Shown in pieces: positions 23,114-33,686 of a DNA stretch of 64,000 nucleotides. The DNA is from Adiantum capillus-veneris. Its lineage: Eukaryota > Streptophyta > Polypodiopsida > Polypodiales > Pteridaceae. The stretch spans positions 15,758,809-15,822,808 of the forward strand of contig CM043959.1 of the NCBI GenBank assembly GCA_014529385.2. Direction: 5' to 3'. Under the pieces are notes generated by a model. It made no database searches. It saw only the letters and a list, made by a program, of their open reading frames with translations, and was not told where the DNA came from. The translations under genes and the position numbers were made by a program. Positions within the stretch are counted from its first letter, which is position 1. Each line of letters opens with the position of its first letter.

Positions 23114-26100
23114 CTATGGGACCAAAGTTACATGTGATGTAGTATGTGTACGGCTGATGAGTGACTCTCGATGCTCCAAAATTGTAGTGATGAGAGTCGC
23201 AATGGAGAGCCCACACTTTGGCTGGGAGAGGAAAGTGTGTAGGTCTAAGTTATGGCTGAAAATGTGAGAGAAGCAAGTTCGGATGTGATCAAAAGCTGAG
23301 CACTCTAGTAGTGTGTGGTACTCAGACTCTCGAACTTGCAGTGAGCATAATGTGCACAATCGATTTGACTCTTCTCCATTGCCCCAACGCCCTATCTCGC
23401 ATCGAAGGAAATGGGAGCTAAGCCGAATTGCTGCGATAGTGCGTATCGCGGACAAGGGAATAGGCTCAAGCATGTAAGTGTGAGTACGGTTTCCTCTCTC
23501 AGCGAAGAACATGGTTTTGTAGTTGGGGGCAATATAGGTGGTGTAATGTATGAAGCACGCGTGACCCACCGGATTTCTCCCAAGCCGTAATACATTGGCG
23601 TTGTAGAAAAGCTTCATTCACTTGAGAGTCAATTGAAGCATCATGTAGCAAGTGTAATGCATCCCATCTCCCAAACCACTTCTTTATGTCTTGCATCCAT
23701 CCCGTGCTCAAGATCTTGCTTTTATGCGTCTTTTGAACTTTTTTGCTTGCTTCCCATGCAATTGTAGGAAGTCGATGTGAGGGGTTTTGACGCATCTTTA
23801 TCATGTACTCCACAACCCTTTCCATGCCCATAACCTCAATTGGAAGAGATTCCGACTCAAGAAGTAGGAGCATATATGGTGTTTGTGTCTTAACTTGGAG
23901 AAAGTTTGTAAGAAAACGCTTTTGGACATTCTCAAACTCTTTCCAAGTAGACTTTGAGATGCTCCCACCCCACACTTCAACTCCATAAAGAAGAACCGGT
24001 GTCACCAATGCATCAAAAAGATACTTCTTGAGAACCCAACACTTGATGTTTCCCGCATTACACATGTTCTCAAATGCATAATATGCTCTCTTTCCCGCTT
24101 CCAAACGACGCATAGCACATTCATGCCACTTGTGATTGGATGGAACCTCAAGGCCAAGGTACTTAAAGCTCTCAACAACTTCAAGTGTCTTGTTGTTGTA
24201 CACAATGCATGGCTTCTCCTTATGTTGGTTTTCACAAGCATAACCTTTGTTTGGATTCATTTACAATCAGCCCACTATGCAAGCAAAAGTTCTCAAGGAC
24301 AACCATAAGCTTTTGTGCATCTTCTAAAGTGTGTGCTAGAAGCACTACATCATCCGCATACAACAAAAGCATGATTACCGCATTACAAATAGTGACCTCT
24401 TCAATGCCTTCTTCTTGCATAAAGTCAAGTACCATTTGTTCCAATTGATCGATGCATAGACCAAAGAGAGTTGGTGACAATGGACATCCTTGTTTAACCC
24501 CAATAGTGCTTACAAAAATTTCTGAAATTTCTCTTCCCATGCGCAATTGACAAATCACCTTCTCATAGATTCGAGAAACCGCAAGCATAAACTCACTTGG
24601 CACTTGGAGTTCTTCCATCCTTCTCCACAAATTGTTACGTGGAATCATATCAAAGGCTTTCTTAAAGTCCACAAAACAACAATACAATCGCTTGCCTTTC
24701 AACCGACTTTCCTCCATGAGAACACGAAGAGTGACAAGATGATCAATGGTGATATGGCATCGATGAAAACCCGCTTGTCCCTTTGCACGCTTGTCATTCT
24801 CTTCAGCCCAATCACTCAATTTCATCTCCATTATGCACCCAAATAACTTTGCCATAAGAGACCCAATCATTATAGTCCGGTAGTTGCTTACATTCTTTAC
24901 ATCCCCTCCTTTATGCAAAGGCTTAACCCAATTAGTACTCCAATCATAAGGCATACCATGTTGAAGTGCAAGGTTGAACATATCACACATCCACTCATGG
25001 GTAAAATCTCCCGTCCATTTGATCATCTCCGGCTTGATACCTTGAAGATCTCCCGCTTTGCGAGTGGCCAACTTTTCAAGCCCACCGCATACATCCTCAA
25101 TAGTAAAAAAAGACGGCATACATGGGAGTGAACCATAAAATGGCATTTTTTCAGTATTTTCTTGCTCATATAATTGCCTACAATGTGTGTACATATCCAC
25201 TAGACTCAAGTTACCAAAATTCTCAACCCGCTTGCCTCTCAAGTTTCTTCAAAATCTTCCACATGCATGTGCCTTTTCTTGGACTTGAAATTCTTGTTGC
25301 TTTACTTCCCATCTTCTTCTCTTCTTTTGAATCAATGCCTTGTATGTATGCAAATGACTTTGATAGTTGTCTTTGTCCATAGTTGCATCAAGCTTTATCA
25401 AGGACTTTCGAGCATCTTGACATTCTTTATCAAACCACCTTTTGCGTGATCTATCTTTGTTGATACCATGGAGATGCTTTATGGCAAAGCATTCTTCCGC
25501 ACAAGAACAAATAGCTTTCTTGAAAGCTTCCCATTTAGTTTCCAATGGTGCATCACATTGAAGCTTTGTCATCCATAATTTTTGCTCAACCATTTCAATA
25601 TACATTGGTGCTCGTTTGAAATCCATACATAGTGATAACTTCTCTTTCCTTTGGCTGAGATTATCATGCTTAGTTGCTTCTCCACATAAAAGGTCAATAC
25701 ATAAGGTGCGATGGTCGGATTCCGGGGTCCATTGACCAAACATAAAACTCTTTATGCGATACATGATGGCTTCAGAGAGTAGCATATAGTCAATCACACT
25801 ATCCCCATTATGTCTTCTACATGTAAATCCATTGGTTCCACTCCACAAAGATACACCATTGGCAATGAGCATACCCGTGCTATTACACTTGTGTAAAAGT
25901 AACTTTCCATAGTGATCCGGCTCTTTCTCATCCATTGAAGTACGATCATACAAGTGAACTTCCTCCAACTCCCTTGAAATGTATGGCATATCAAATTGTT
26001 GAGTATCATGTTGCAATGTTTTTGTGCGAGCATTCATATCCCCAAATACAATAACATCACCTTCACCTTTGAAATAAGCAATGTCCTCTTCCAAATCAGA

Positions 26101-26508
26101 AAATGGTTGATCTCTATCCATGCAAGCATAAAAGGGAGAATCATGATGAGGAATGTAGCAACCGGCTACAAAAATGGGTGCTCTTTTTGGTGTCATAATT
26201 TTCAGCCATACATAACGTTTGTACTTGTCATCTTTCACAATTGATACAAAATCTTCCAATCCTTTCTTCACCATACATGCTAACCCTCCTTGTCCTCTTC
26301 GTTGCTTGAGATTCTTTGACCACATCAATGAATGTACATTGTAATCCTCCAAGCCGTTAATCCTTTGTGTATCATGCTCCCAAGTTTCAACAAGAAGTAC
26401 AACATCGGCTTTGCTTGTTAGTTCATCAATGCCAACCCCCGCATTCCATGGGTATCCATTACAATTCCAAAAGCATATTTTCAATTGTAACTCGGTCTCA
26501 TAGGTCAC
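23114..26508 (-). pseudogene. LINE-2c ORF2: endonuclease and reverse transcriptase
   Basis: The N-terminal AP-endonuclease-like domain shows CFWNCNG, VFGDMNART (near 26050), VIDYML (near 25790) and SDHRTL (near 25710). RT shows DFKKAFD, GVKQGCPLSP and the catalytic LLYADDVVLL (near 24350). A C-terminal CTLC...H...C motif is near 23300. By family, the endonuclease nicks target DNA and RT copies the RNA there. Disablements are an in-frame TGA at 25251-25249, frameshifts near 24240, and a 4-bp insertion near 23553 relative to LINE-1c. No ATG precedes the endonuclease; the frame is continuous with ORF1 except for one TAG. Confidence 0.9.
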
Positions 26509-26514
26509 GCATCC

Positions 26515-27339
26515 CTATTTGCTTGAGAGACTTGCCTCCTCCTTGGGCACATTTTCTTCATGAGAGATTTCCTTGTTTTTATTATTCTTTTCCTCATATG
26601 CCTTGCGACGCATATTTTGTTGCTTAATAGTGCGATCTTCACATACAAAACATTTTGTATTCCTCAAATAGATCCAACTATTATCAAGGATAATCTTTCG
26701 CTTGGTCTCATCCGGCATGGTGCATACAATTGGCCGTTCTCCCGAGCGAGGAGCTCCTTGCTTCCCCACTCTATGTGCTCCATAGACCATAACTCCGGAC
26801 ATGCCAAAGTGGGTTTTGAAGAAATCTTCAATAACAATGGCAAGAGAAGGAGGTGTCTCTAACTTCTCTTCGAGAATTCCACGAATAACAATGTTCTTGG
26901 AATGTCGCTCCCGTTCCTTCAACTCCTCCACATCTACATTCTCAACATTCTTTGTTTGAACCATAGCTTGCATGAGTGAGGAATTAGAAACTACATTGCT
27001 ACCACATACATCAGCCCAAAACTTGTTTGTGCATACATTTTTCATGTCGCATACATCCCGGCTCATAGTGTCAAATTTCTCCTCTTTCAATACATGGTCA
27101 TGCTCTACTTTGCTCATCCGCTCCTTCAAAACATTCAAGTCTACAAGAGAGCGTTTACATTCCTTGACTTCCTCTTCAAGTTGCATCAAACGTGTTGTTT
27201 GCATCTCAAGTGTCCTCTTGAGATTCTCATTCTCAACCACAAGTACCCTTAGTGTGCCATTCTCCATTGCAAGTGCTCGTAAGTCTTCGCCTTGTTTGTT
27301 TACGGTCTCTTGCAATGATAACAAGTACGCCATGATCAT
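26515..27339 (-). CDS. LINE-2c ORF1: coiled-coil RNA-binding protein
   Basis: From the first in-frame ATG (27339) it gives 274 residues; the frame is open further upstream to 27513 without an ATG. The first third is heptad-rich and charged (coiled coil), then an IVIRGILEE segment, an AHRVGK segment and a KRKIILDNS segment follow, resembling the RNA-recognition and C-terminal domains of L1-type ORF1 proteins. Expected role is binding LINE RNA in a particle with ORF2. A MSCGTRKG-type N-terminus is readable in another frame just upstream (about 27465), so the true start may have been lost by a frameshift. Confidence 0.75.
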   Translation of the reverse strand: MIMAYLLSLQETVNKQGEDLRALAMENGTLRVLVVENENLKRTLEMQTTRLMQLEEEVKECKRSLVDLNVLKERMSKVEHDHVLKEEKFDTMSRDVCDMKNVCTNKFWADVCGSNVVSNSSLMQAMVQTKNVENVDVEELKERERHSKNIVIRGILEEKLETPPSLAIVIEDFFKTHFGMSGVMVYGAHRVGKQGAPRSGERPIVCTMPDETKRKIILDNSWIYLRNTKCFVCEDRTIKQQNMRRKAYEEKNNKNKEISHEENVPKEEASLSSK

Positions 27340-27691
27340 GGTTTCCGATGTCGTTGGTTGGATGGTTGTGTTGCTATCTCCACACTTAAGAGATTTTGGA
27401 TCATTTTCCACAATGGTTGTGGGACCTTGTTGAAGAAGAAGAACCCTTGCGAGTGCCGCAAGACATTGTATGTAAAATAGGAGATGATAATCAATTTTGT
27501 TGAACCTGTTCACTTCGGGAATGCTGCTACAGAAACGCCTTCCATAACTCTGAAAATTTCTGTCTTTACATCAATGCGTAGAGGACTTCGTGCTCTTCGA
27601 TTGAAGCTATAGATCACCCAAATCGGAGTTCGGATGAAGAAGTTATGATCAAAAGAGTGGACTGCTGTCTACTAGGTCAAAAAACGACTGC

Positions 27692-27694
<3 letters not shown>

Positions 27695-27737
<43 letters not shown>
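27695..27737. repeat. (GA)n microsatellite at the LINE-2c 5' end
   Basis: GA tract on the far side of LINE-2c, in the same strand phase as the tract at 23002-23073. Confidence 0.95.
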
Positions 27738-27740
<3 letters not shown>

Positions 27741-27755
27741 GGCCAGCAATACTAG

Positions 27756-28236
27756 TAAATAATAGGGAAAATTACCAAAATATCCCTCTAATTTGTGGAT
27801 ATTCCCAAAATACCCTCAAATTTTAAAAATTCCCAAAATACCCCAGTATCTATTTTGGTTGAATTATTCAAGCTTATCATTCCTTTATTCTTTTCTGACA
27901 ATCAAGATCAGGTTTTGATTGCTTAGCATGTAATTTGTCACAAATTACCTCGCAAAAAAGGGCAATTATATCTAAAAATAATGAAGCAATTCTTCTCCAA
28001 AGCCTACATAACCTACTCAAATTCTAGTTTTAGTATCTTGTATTGATAGACAATCAGTCTTCTTATAAAAGGTACAAATTTTTTAATCTTTTGAAAATTT
28101 CTAATCTCACAACCAGGGATATTTTGGGAAATTATGCAAAATTTCGGGTGTATTTTGGGGATTTTTGAAATTTGAGGGGTATTTTGGGAATTTTCACAAA
28201 TTAGAGGGGTATTTTGGTAATTTTCTCTAAATAATA
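27756..28236. mobile_element. Mutator-type MITE with 9-bp target duplication
   Basis: The element proper is 27765-28227 (463 bp). Terminal inverted repeats of roughly 80 bp start GGGAAAATTACCAAAATA on the left and GAGAAAATTACCAAAATA on the right (minus strand) with a few mismatches. The identical TAAATAATA stands at 27756-27764 and 28228-28236. A 9-bp duplication with long inverted repeats is the signature of Mutator-like elements. There is no transposase, so it is non-autonomous. The interior is AT-rich. Confidence 0.92.
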
Positions 28237-29049
28237 AAAGACGCAGCCTTTCCCCACCATTTTTGGATCAACAGCGCCACAGCGTCAGTTCTGATTTGCT
28301 TGATCGTGCCGAGATATTCTATTACATGATTCGTCAGTAGCTGCTTCCTTTGTGTTGGGAGGTCCCCGTCTATGCAATTGGAGCGGCATTGCTGGGTGCA
28401 ATCTGAAGGGTTTCCACCCTTAGACCGTGATTTTCGCATCCGCGGGTGTTGTTTCTGGCATAGTGGAGGTTTTAAATTTTGTTTTGTCGGAGGAGCTCAT
28501 ACATCGTGTCTGCAAAACAACGTTGCTGGAGGTTTTCAATTGGTCAAGGAGCTCAGCGACCCATCAGGTTAACCTCACCCCTCCGTTTCTTTTTACACTG
28601 ACATTTCGAGGTTAGATAAACGCTAGTTTCTCGTTGACTGGGTTTTTTGGACCCTGATCATAATGATGGGCTGCAAGTTCTGCAAGGAGTTTTTGCCATT
28701 AGGCACAACTTATCATGGCTGCAAGTGGGTGTGATCTAAGACTTCTTTTAGATATTCACACTGAACAAAATGAGGAAGAAAGCGCATGTAACAGATGAAC
28801 TGTGTCGCTAAACTCTTTATCTTTTTATGGTGTCAAGTAGCTTTCTCACTTAAACTTCTGTTGGCTATGTTTTATTCCAGGGTTTTGTCAATATTCTGCA
28901 CAAAGGTTGCCGATATCCCAACCTGGTCTGTAAAAGTTGCTAGCGAGTTTCAGGGTTTTGTCAATATTCTGCACAAAGGTTGCTGATATCCCAACCGGGT
29001 CTGTAAAAGTTGCTAGCGAGTTTCTTTTAGAAGTTATGGTCAACACTTG
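28237..29049 (+). promoter_or_regulatory. Upstream and probable 5' UTR region of the F-box gene
   Basis: No other gene is visible, so this about 800-bp stretch probably holds the promoter and 5' UTR. Possible splice signals are a donor-like CAG/GTTAAC near 28565 and acceptor-like pyrimidine-AG sites at 28880, 28953 and about 29061. I could not fix a TATA box or transcription start. Confidence 0.45.
28878..29023 (+). repeat. 73-bp tandem duplication upstream of the F-box gene
   Basis: Two units (28878-28950 and 28951-29023) begin CAGGGTTTTGTCAATATTC and differ at only a couple of positions. The second unit ends 26 bases before the ATG. Each unit begins with a CAG preceded by pyrimidines, so each could be a splice acceptor. 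Confidence 0.93.
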
Positions 29050-30015
29050 ATGGCAATTTCAGGATCAAGAGAGGGAAAGTCCGTCTGCAGCATTTTTCCT
29101 GGCCTTCCTGATGATTTGGCTCGTCTTTGCCTTGCTTTTGTGCCTCTGTGTCACCATGGGAGATTAAGAGTTATATGTAAAGCTTGGCGTGCAGCATATT
29201 CATCTAGATTTCTTCTCAACATTCGCAGCCAGTGGAGAAAGACAGAAGAGTTCTTGTGTATATTCAGGGATGATCCATCTGTTACAGGTGGGGAGGTATT
29301 TGACCCAAGATGTGACGCATGGCGTTTGCTGCCCCTTATGCCTTGTGATCCCTCCACCCATAGTTTGAGCAATTTCCGCTGTGCGGCTGCTGGCACTGAC
29401 ATTTTTGTTATTGGGGGGTCCCTATTTGATAGTAGAAACTATCCTATTGATAAACCTCTTGCCTCCTCTGCAGTTTTCAAGTGTGATCCTTTTCGTGGTG
29501 TCTGGGAGAGGCTATCTAATATGAGAATTCCACGGGGTAGCTTTGCCTGTGGTGTGTCTAATGAATTTATAATTGTTGCTGGAGGAGGCTCACGGCACAT
29601 AATTTTCCCATCTGAGGGTGACCGGGTCTCAACAGTGGAGAAATATGACATTAAGAATAATGAGTGGCATCTTGTTGAAGGTTTGAGGAGCATAAGAGCA
29701 GGGTGTGTGGGATTTCTGTATAGAGACGAGTTTTGGGTTATGGGTGGCTATGGGGGTTCTAGAACAATCGCTGGTGTCTTACCAGCAGATGAACATTACC
29801 GAGATGGGGAGATCCTAAACTTGAAGACTGGAACTTGGCGATATTTGCAGCCAATGTGGAAGGAAGGGGAAAGAAGACAGCTGGGCATGGTTGCAGTTAT
29901 TGATACAGGTGAATCAACAGGAATCTTTATGCTGGAGGGCTATACTATTTTCAGGTACTATATAGATACTGCATTTTTTTTGCTGGCGTATGGCTCTATG
30001 GTGATAGTGGTTTAG
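29050..30015 (+). CDS. F-box/kelch-repeat protein, first coding exon(s)
   Basis: The ATG at 29050 gives 321 residues without a stop. Residues about 16-60 form an F-box: FPGLPDDLARLCLAFVPL, then a CKAWRAA block. Kelch-like repeats follow, with FVIGGS, VFKCDPFRGVWERL, FIIVAGGGS, VEKYDIKNNEWHLVEGL and FWVMGGYGG, about three to four blades. By family, the F-box binds SKP1 in an SCF E3 ligase and the kelch propeller recruits the substrate; the layout resembles plant OR23/SKIP30-type proteins. The frame probably reads into an intron: at about 29955 TTTTCAG/GTACTA is a good donor and the following residues look hydrophobic and unlike kelch. True C-terminus uncertain. No stops or frameshifts, so it looks intact. 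Confidence 0.85.
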   Translation: MAISGSREGKSVCSIFPGLPDDLARLCLAFVPLCHHGRLRVICKAWRAAYSSRFLLNIRSQWRKTEEFLCIFRDDPSVTGGEVFDPRCDAWRLLPLMPCDPSTHSLSNFRCAAAGTDIFVIGGSLFDSRNYPIDKPLASSAVFKCDPFRGVWERLSNMRIPRGSFACGVSNEFIIVAGGGSRHIIFPSEGDRVSTVEKYDIKNNEWHLVEGLRSIRAGCVGFLYRDEFWVMGGYGGSRTIAGVLPADEHYRDGEILNLKTGTWRYLQPMWKEGERRQLGMVAVIDTGESTGIFMLEGYTIFRYYIDTAFFLLAYGSMVIVV

Positions 30016-30834
30016 GCCATTTACTGCTTATTGTTTTTTGAGAGTTGGAAGTTGTGTGTATGAAAACATCTATCGATGCATGCTCATTACTTTTCTCTCA
30101 TAAGTAGAAGTAGTGACGAGCTGTGTTCCAAGGTTTGTGACTCCTAATGTTTGACATACACAACATACACGTTCTAAGCAACCAAATATCTGGATTTTCT
30201 GCATTTTTGTGTTCAAAGGAATATCTTATCAGCATGCATGCCCTGAGGCCATGATTTATGGGGACTGAAGCACAATCATGTTCGTGCAAGGTTTCATATG
30301 CATCTTGTATGCTATGTGTGCAGTTTATGGGACCTCGATCAAAAAATCTGAAAGATTATGTTAGTGGCATTTCTTGGTTTTTTTTTATGAGGGGCTGAGG
30401 GCATTACATGAGATTGGAAGAACAATCCAGAACACCGTATGCAGTACTTCTTTTGCTTTCTAGCAGCACAAACGTTTGTTCGTCGGCTGATGTGGTATCA
30501 GACAACAAAATAGCGCTTCCAGATTTCATAAGAATTTTTTTTCCCTTTTTTGAGAGAGAAAAACCCAAAGAAAGCTTTACAATTTGTGCAACAGTTTGAC
30601 ATCATCTATACCATGGGGACCTACTCTGTAGAATCAAATATCTCTCAGAGACAGTGCCATGCATTGGTGGATGTCTATAGCTACCAGGCCGCACACTCCA
30701 AGGACTTGGCAAGCTTTCAAGAAGATTTTTGTTACTTCTTTGCAAGAAGGAAACTCAGTTGCTTAATAAAAGAGACATTCCCGAACAATGCTTCATTTGA
30801 TAAAATTCTAGTTAAACTAAACTAGTATTTGGGT
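30016..30834 (+). other. 3' region of the F-box gene, possible last exon and poly(A) signal
   Basis: Probably intron and 3' UTR. An acceptor-like TGTGTGCAG at about 30323 would give only a short tail (LWDLDQKI then stop). Another is at about 30466. An AATAAA stands at 30765-30770. I could not choose the last exon. The stretch ends where T1 LTR sequence begins. Confidence 0.4.
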
Positions 30835-30962
30835 CCAGATGCTTTTCATGTAAACTGCTTTTGGTGGGCCAGGAGCCTTCAAATAAGTGCTAAGGGTTCA
30901 CTCTCAGGCATGCTTCCGCGTGGAGATGCAGAGCAGTGTTGCCGGCGTACTGAGTGGAAGCA
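30835..30962 (+). repeat. T1 5' LTR, left part (interrupted by G2)
   Basis: Aligns with 49965-50095 of the T1 3' LTR: TTTTCATGTAAA, then the GAGATGCAGAGCA / GAAGGTGCAGAGCA region and TACTGAGT. It resumes at 48481 after G2, reading AATATAAAAAAATACCGAAA. The first roughly 400 bases of the LTR are missing on this side. Confidence 0.72.
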
Positions 30963-31468
30963 TGTAGAAGGCGAAGACGGCTCCAGCAGGCGAAAAACTA
31001 TCTTCTGGAATCTGGACAGTGGGTCGTCACACAATAGTAATTACCACGGTAGTTACTACAGTAACTTCTAGAGGCTATAAATAGACCCATTACTTTGTAA
31101 TCGAGCTGCTTGTCTTTTGACTTCTTACTTCTTAGTTCTCTTGGTTTTAGCTTCCTAAGCAGTTCTTGAGCTACAATCTCTTCGTTTGTAACTCCACTTT
31201 GTAATCATAACTACTGTAGTCAACTGAGCTTCAGTCTGATATATCTTGTACTTGTTATTCATGAACTATGAGTCTGAATCTGAAACTGTAAACACTTTTC
31301 TAGTCATCCAGTCTATTTCTCATTCCAGTATACTACTTCAGTTCAGTTAACTATTTAAGTTCAGTTTTCACCTTCTATTCCAGTTTCTCTGACTGAACTG
31401 ACGACTTATGAGTAGTTGTAAGTTCTAACACTAGAATCAGCTATCTGAAGAGATTAGTTCCAATTCCA
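30963..31468 (+). repeat. G2 5' LTR
   Basis: Starts TGTAGAAGGCGAAGACGG and ends CCAATTCCA. It aligns with 46942-47218 plus 48253-48480. A TATA-like CTATAAATA is at 31075-31083. Confidence 0.95.
31075..31083 (+). promoter_or_regulatory. G2 LTR TATA box
   Basis: CTATAAATA about 112 bp into the LTR, conserved in the 3' LTR at 47053-47061. A likely core promoter for element transcription, since it is TATA-like and kept in both LTRs. Confidence 0.6.
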
Positions 31469-31470
31469 TT

Positions 31471-31490
31471 TTGGCGATCACACGGTGGTT
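31471..31490 (+). promoter_or_regulatory. G2 probable primer-binding site
   Basis: TTGGCGATCACACGGTGG begins two bases after the 5' LTR. It does not match the initiator-tRNA site of G1, C1 and G3. TGGCG-type sites occur in Athila/Tat elements, which use other tRNAs; the exact tRNA is not decided here. Confidence 0.6.
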
Positions 31491-31550
31491 AGCACTGTTT
31501 GCTCGTTGACCACAAAACTCTTCTCTCGGTTAGAATTTCCAGCTGAAGTA

Positions 31551-33680
31551 ATGGCATCCAAAACCAGTTGTGGTCGTAAACCATTCTACCGCGTTGATCC
31601 TATCCCTGAGGAATCAGAAAGAGATTTTGATCCTAAGAATGAACCGGTGATTGATACTGAGGCTCAGGAGGAGCATAGTCATGTTGATGAAGCCAAGGAT
31701 TCTCAGCATTCCAGTCAGTCCAGAAGAACAAGGGCTCAGAGGGAAGAACGCAAGGCCAGGAGTTCTCGAACCACACAGAGGGATGAAGGAGCCAAAGACA
31801 ATAAAGGTAGTCGCCACAGTTCCAGCAGAAAAGCCAGGGAGGAGACAGAAACTGAGACTGATGAAGAAATTGATCGGGATGCCGATACGGACCATTGCAA
31901 GAAATCTTCAAGAAAGAGTCAGGTTCCTAAGGTCAGAAGAGACAGAAACGATGCTGATCGACATGATTATACCTCTTTATAAAAAATTTCCTTTCCAGTG
32001 TTCAAAGGTGGGAAGAAAGATGATCCGGGTGTTCATATCCAAGCCTTTGAACAGTATGCTGAGTTGAAGATTATCGATGAAGATGACTGGGGAGAATACT
32101 TTCCTCAGACATTGAGGGATGGAGCAAGGAATTTTCTACCATTACCCAGCTTGCCAACTCAGATCATACAACAAACTGCTCAAAGCTTTCCGATTGGAGT
32201 ATTCAGACAACAGAGGAGATGAGGATATCCTCTGTGAACTTGATAAGATAAAACAAGAAAAATTATCAGTCAGAAGTTATGTTGAGAAAATCAAGGAGCT
32301 CACCAGGCAGCTGCAGGAACCACCATGAGAGAAGAGGTTGAGAGCATGGTTTTTAAATGGTTTTCGCCGTAAAAAGCTTAGGGAACTGGAGGTGTCCACA
32401 CCAACAAAGAAATTCAATGATTTGGTGCAGCGTGCTCTGAAGTTGGAACAGCAGGCAAAGAAGGAAAGGAGTCACAGGAAGGAGGTCCGGTAGTAGCAGT
32501 ACTTCTACTGAGAATTCTGATTCCAGTAAGACCTCCAACAGCTCGGAAAGTAGCTCAGATGAAAAGAGCAAAGACAAGGCCAAGAAGGGGTCTTGATCCA
32601 GAAAGATTGATGAGACGACCCGACAGATTGGTGAAATCAGCCAGACCGGACAACCGGTACGAAGAATGGAAACCTGTGTTCAAAGTGTAAACCAAAGATC
32701 ATGTTTCCAATAAGTGTCCATAGTGTACTTATTGCAAAGCCTATGGCCATTTATGGAACAACTGTGGCATTCGTATTCATCATTTCAAGAAGGGAAAAGA
32801 TCTGTCTGCGGTGGCATTTACAAATGCTGAACCAGTTAGAATGGAGACTACCAGTGTACCCCAAGAAGAGAAATCAGGTAACAGTGGCACTGATGCTTGG
32901 TGTGGCAGATACCAAGGAGGTACTGGCCGGGGCTGGGGTCGTGGTACTTTCCGGAATAGAAGCCTGAATTGTTATATTTATGGCAAGTATGGGCATTTTG
33001 CGGCTCAGTGTCCAGAAACACCTACTACTGCGGCACTGAGGCGAAGGTCCCAGAGCCAGTTCCTGTAAGAGCAGTTACACGCAGCAAAGGGGTGGTCATT
33101 GAGGAAATTCCAGATGAGCCGGTAAAACCAGTCAGTCCTGAAGTTAGCAAATGGGCTCAACAGAGAGTTGTGGAAGGCGAAGGGTAAAGAAAAGGTGGTT
33201 AATGAATGGCAGGAGCAGAGAGAATTGGCGGCGAAAATCACAGAGGATTTAGCCAAGAAGCTGCCAGAGTAGCTAGAGAGTTCTGATGCTCGGGTCATTC
33301 AAAAGATACCAGCCCAGTCTTCTGAAAAAGCATAACCAGATCAGTCAGGATCCGGGATTCCTGAGACCATGTTGGTTGCAGTTCAGGGACTGATGGAAGA
33401 ATTAAGGACTGATAGAAGAGCTGAAGGCACCGGAACAAAGGAATGGTACTGTGCGGAAGTTTCTGATTCTTCAAGTTCTGATAACGACTCTGATGGTAAG
33501 AGGGAGGAAATTCATGTCAAAATTTGTGACAGAATTCAAAAACTCACAGTTGAGCTAGATGACATTAGAAAAACTTTGCCTGAAGCAACGAAATTCATCA
33601 GACAGCGAAGGAAGGCTGAGGCGGAGGCAAGAGCAGTTGACTTGGCCGCTGTCAGAGATGATGAAGTGCCTGTGATCTAG
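31551..33680 (+). pseudogene. G2 gag, broken
   Basis: ATG at 31551 starts MASKTSCGRKPFYRVDPIPE. A long charged Arg/Ser/Glu-rich N-terminal part follows (to about 31980), then a stop and the capsid-like region (KKDDPGVHIQAFEQYAELK near 32013, DILCELDKIKQEKLSVRSYV near 32222) in two frames. Cys/His knuckle remnants are readable near 32700-32780 (YCKAYGHLWNNC) and 32963-33011 (CYIYGKYGHFAAQC, second Cys changed to Tyr). The tail to 33680 is acidic. At least three frameshifts and several stops. Role by family: capsid and RNA packaging. Confidence 0.78.
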
Positions 33681-33686
33681 GTAGAT

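Larger units (their letters stand above)
23074..27694 (-). mobile_element. LINE-2c: near full-length non-LTR retrotransposon
   Basis: Two coding regions in minus sense: ORF1 (27339-26515) and ORF2 with endonuclease, reverse transcriptase and terminal Cys/His motif (26514-23114). The 3' end carries AATAAA just before (ATCT)n repeats and a TC tract instead of a poly(A) tail. The 5' end stops at a GA tract (27695-27737). GA tracts therefore lie on both sides. The layout is LINE of the APE-endonuclease class (L1/Jockey-like superfamily). Several disablements make it non-autonomous. Confidence 0.92.
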
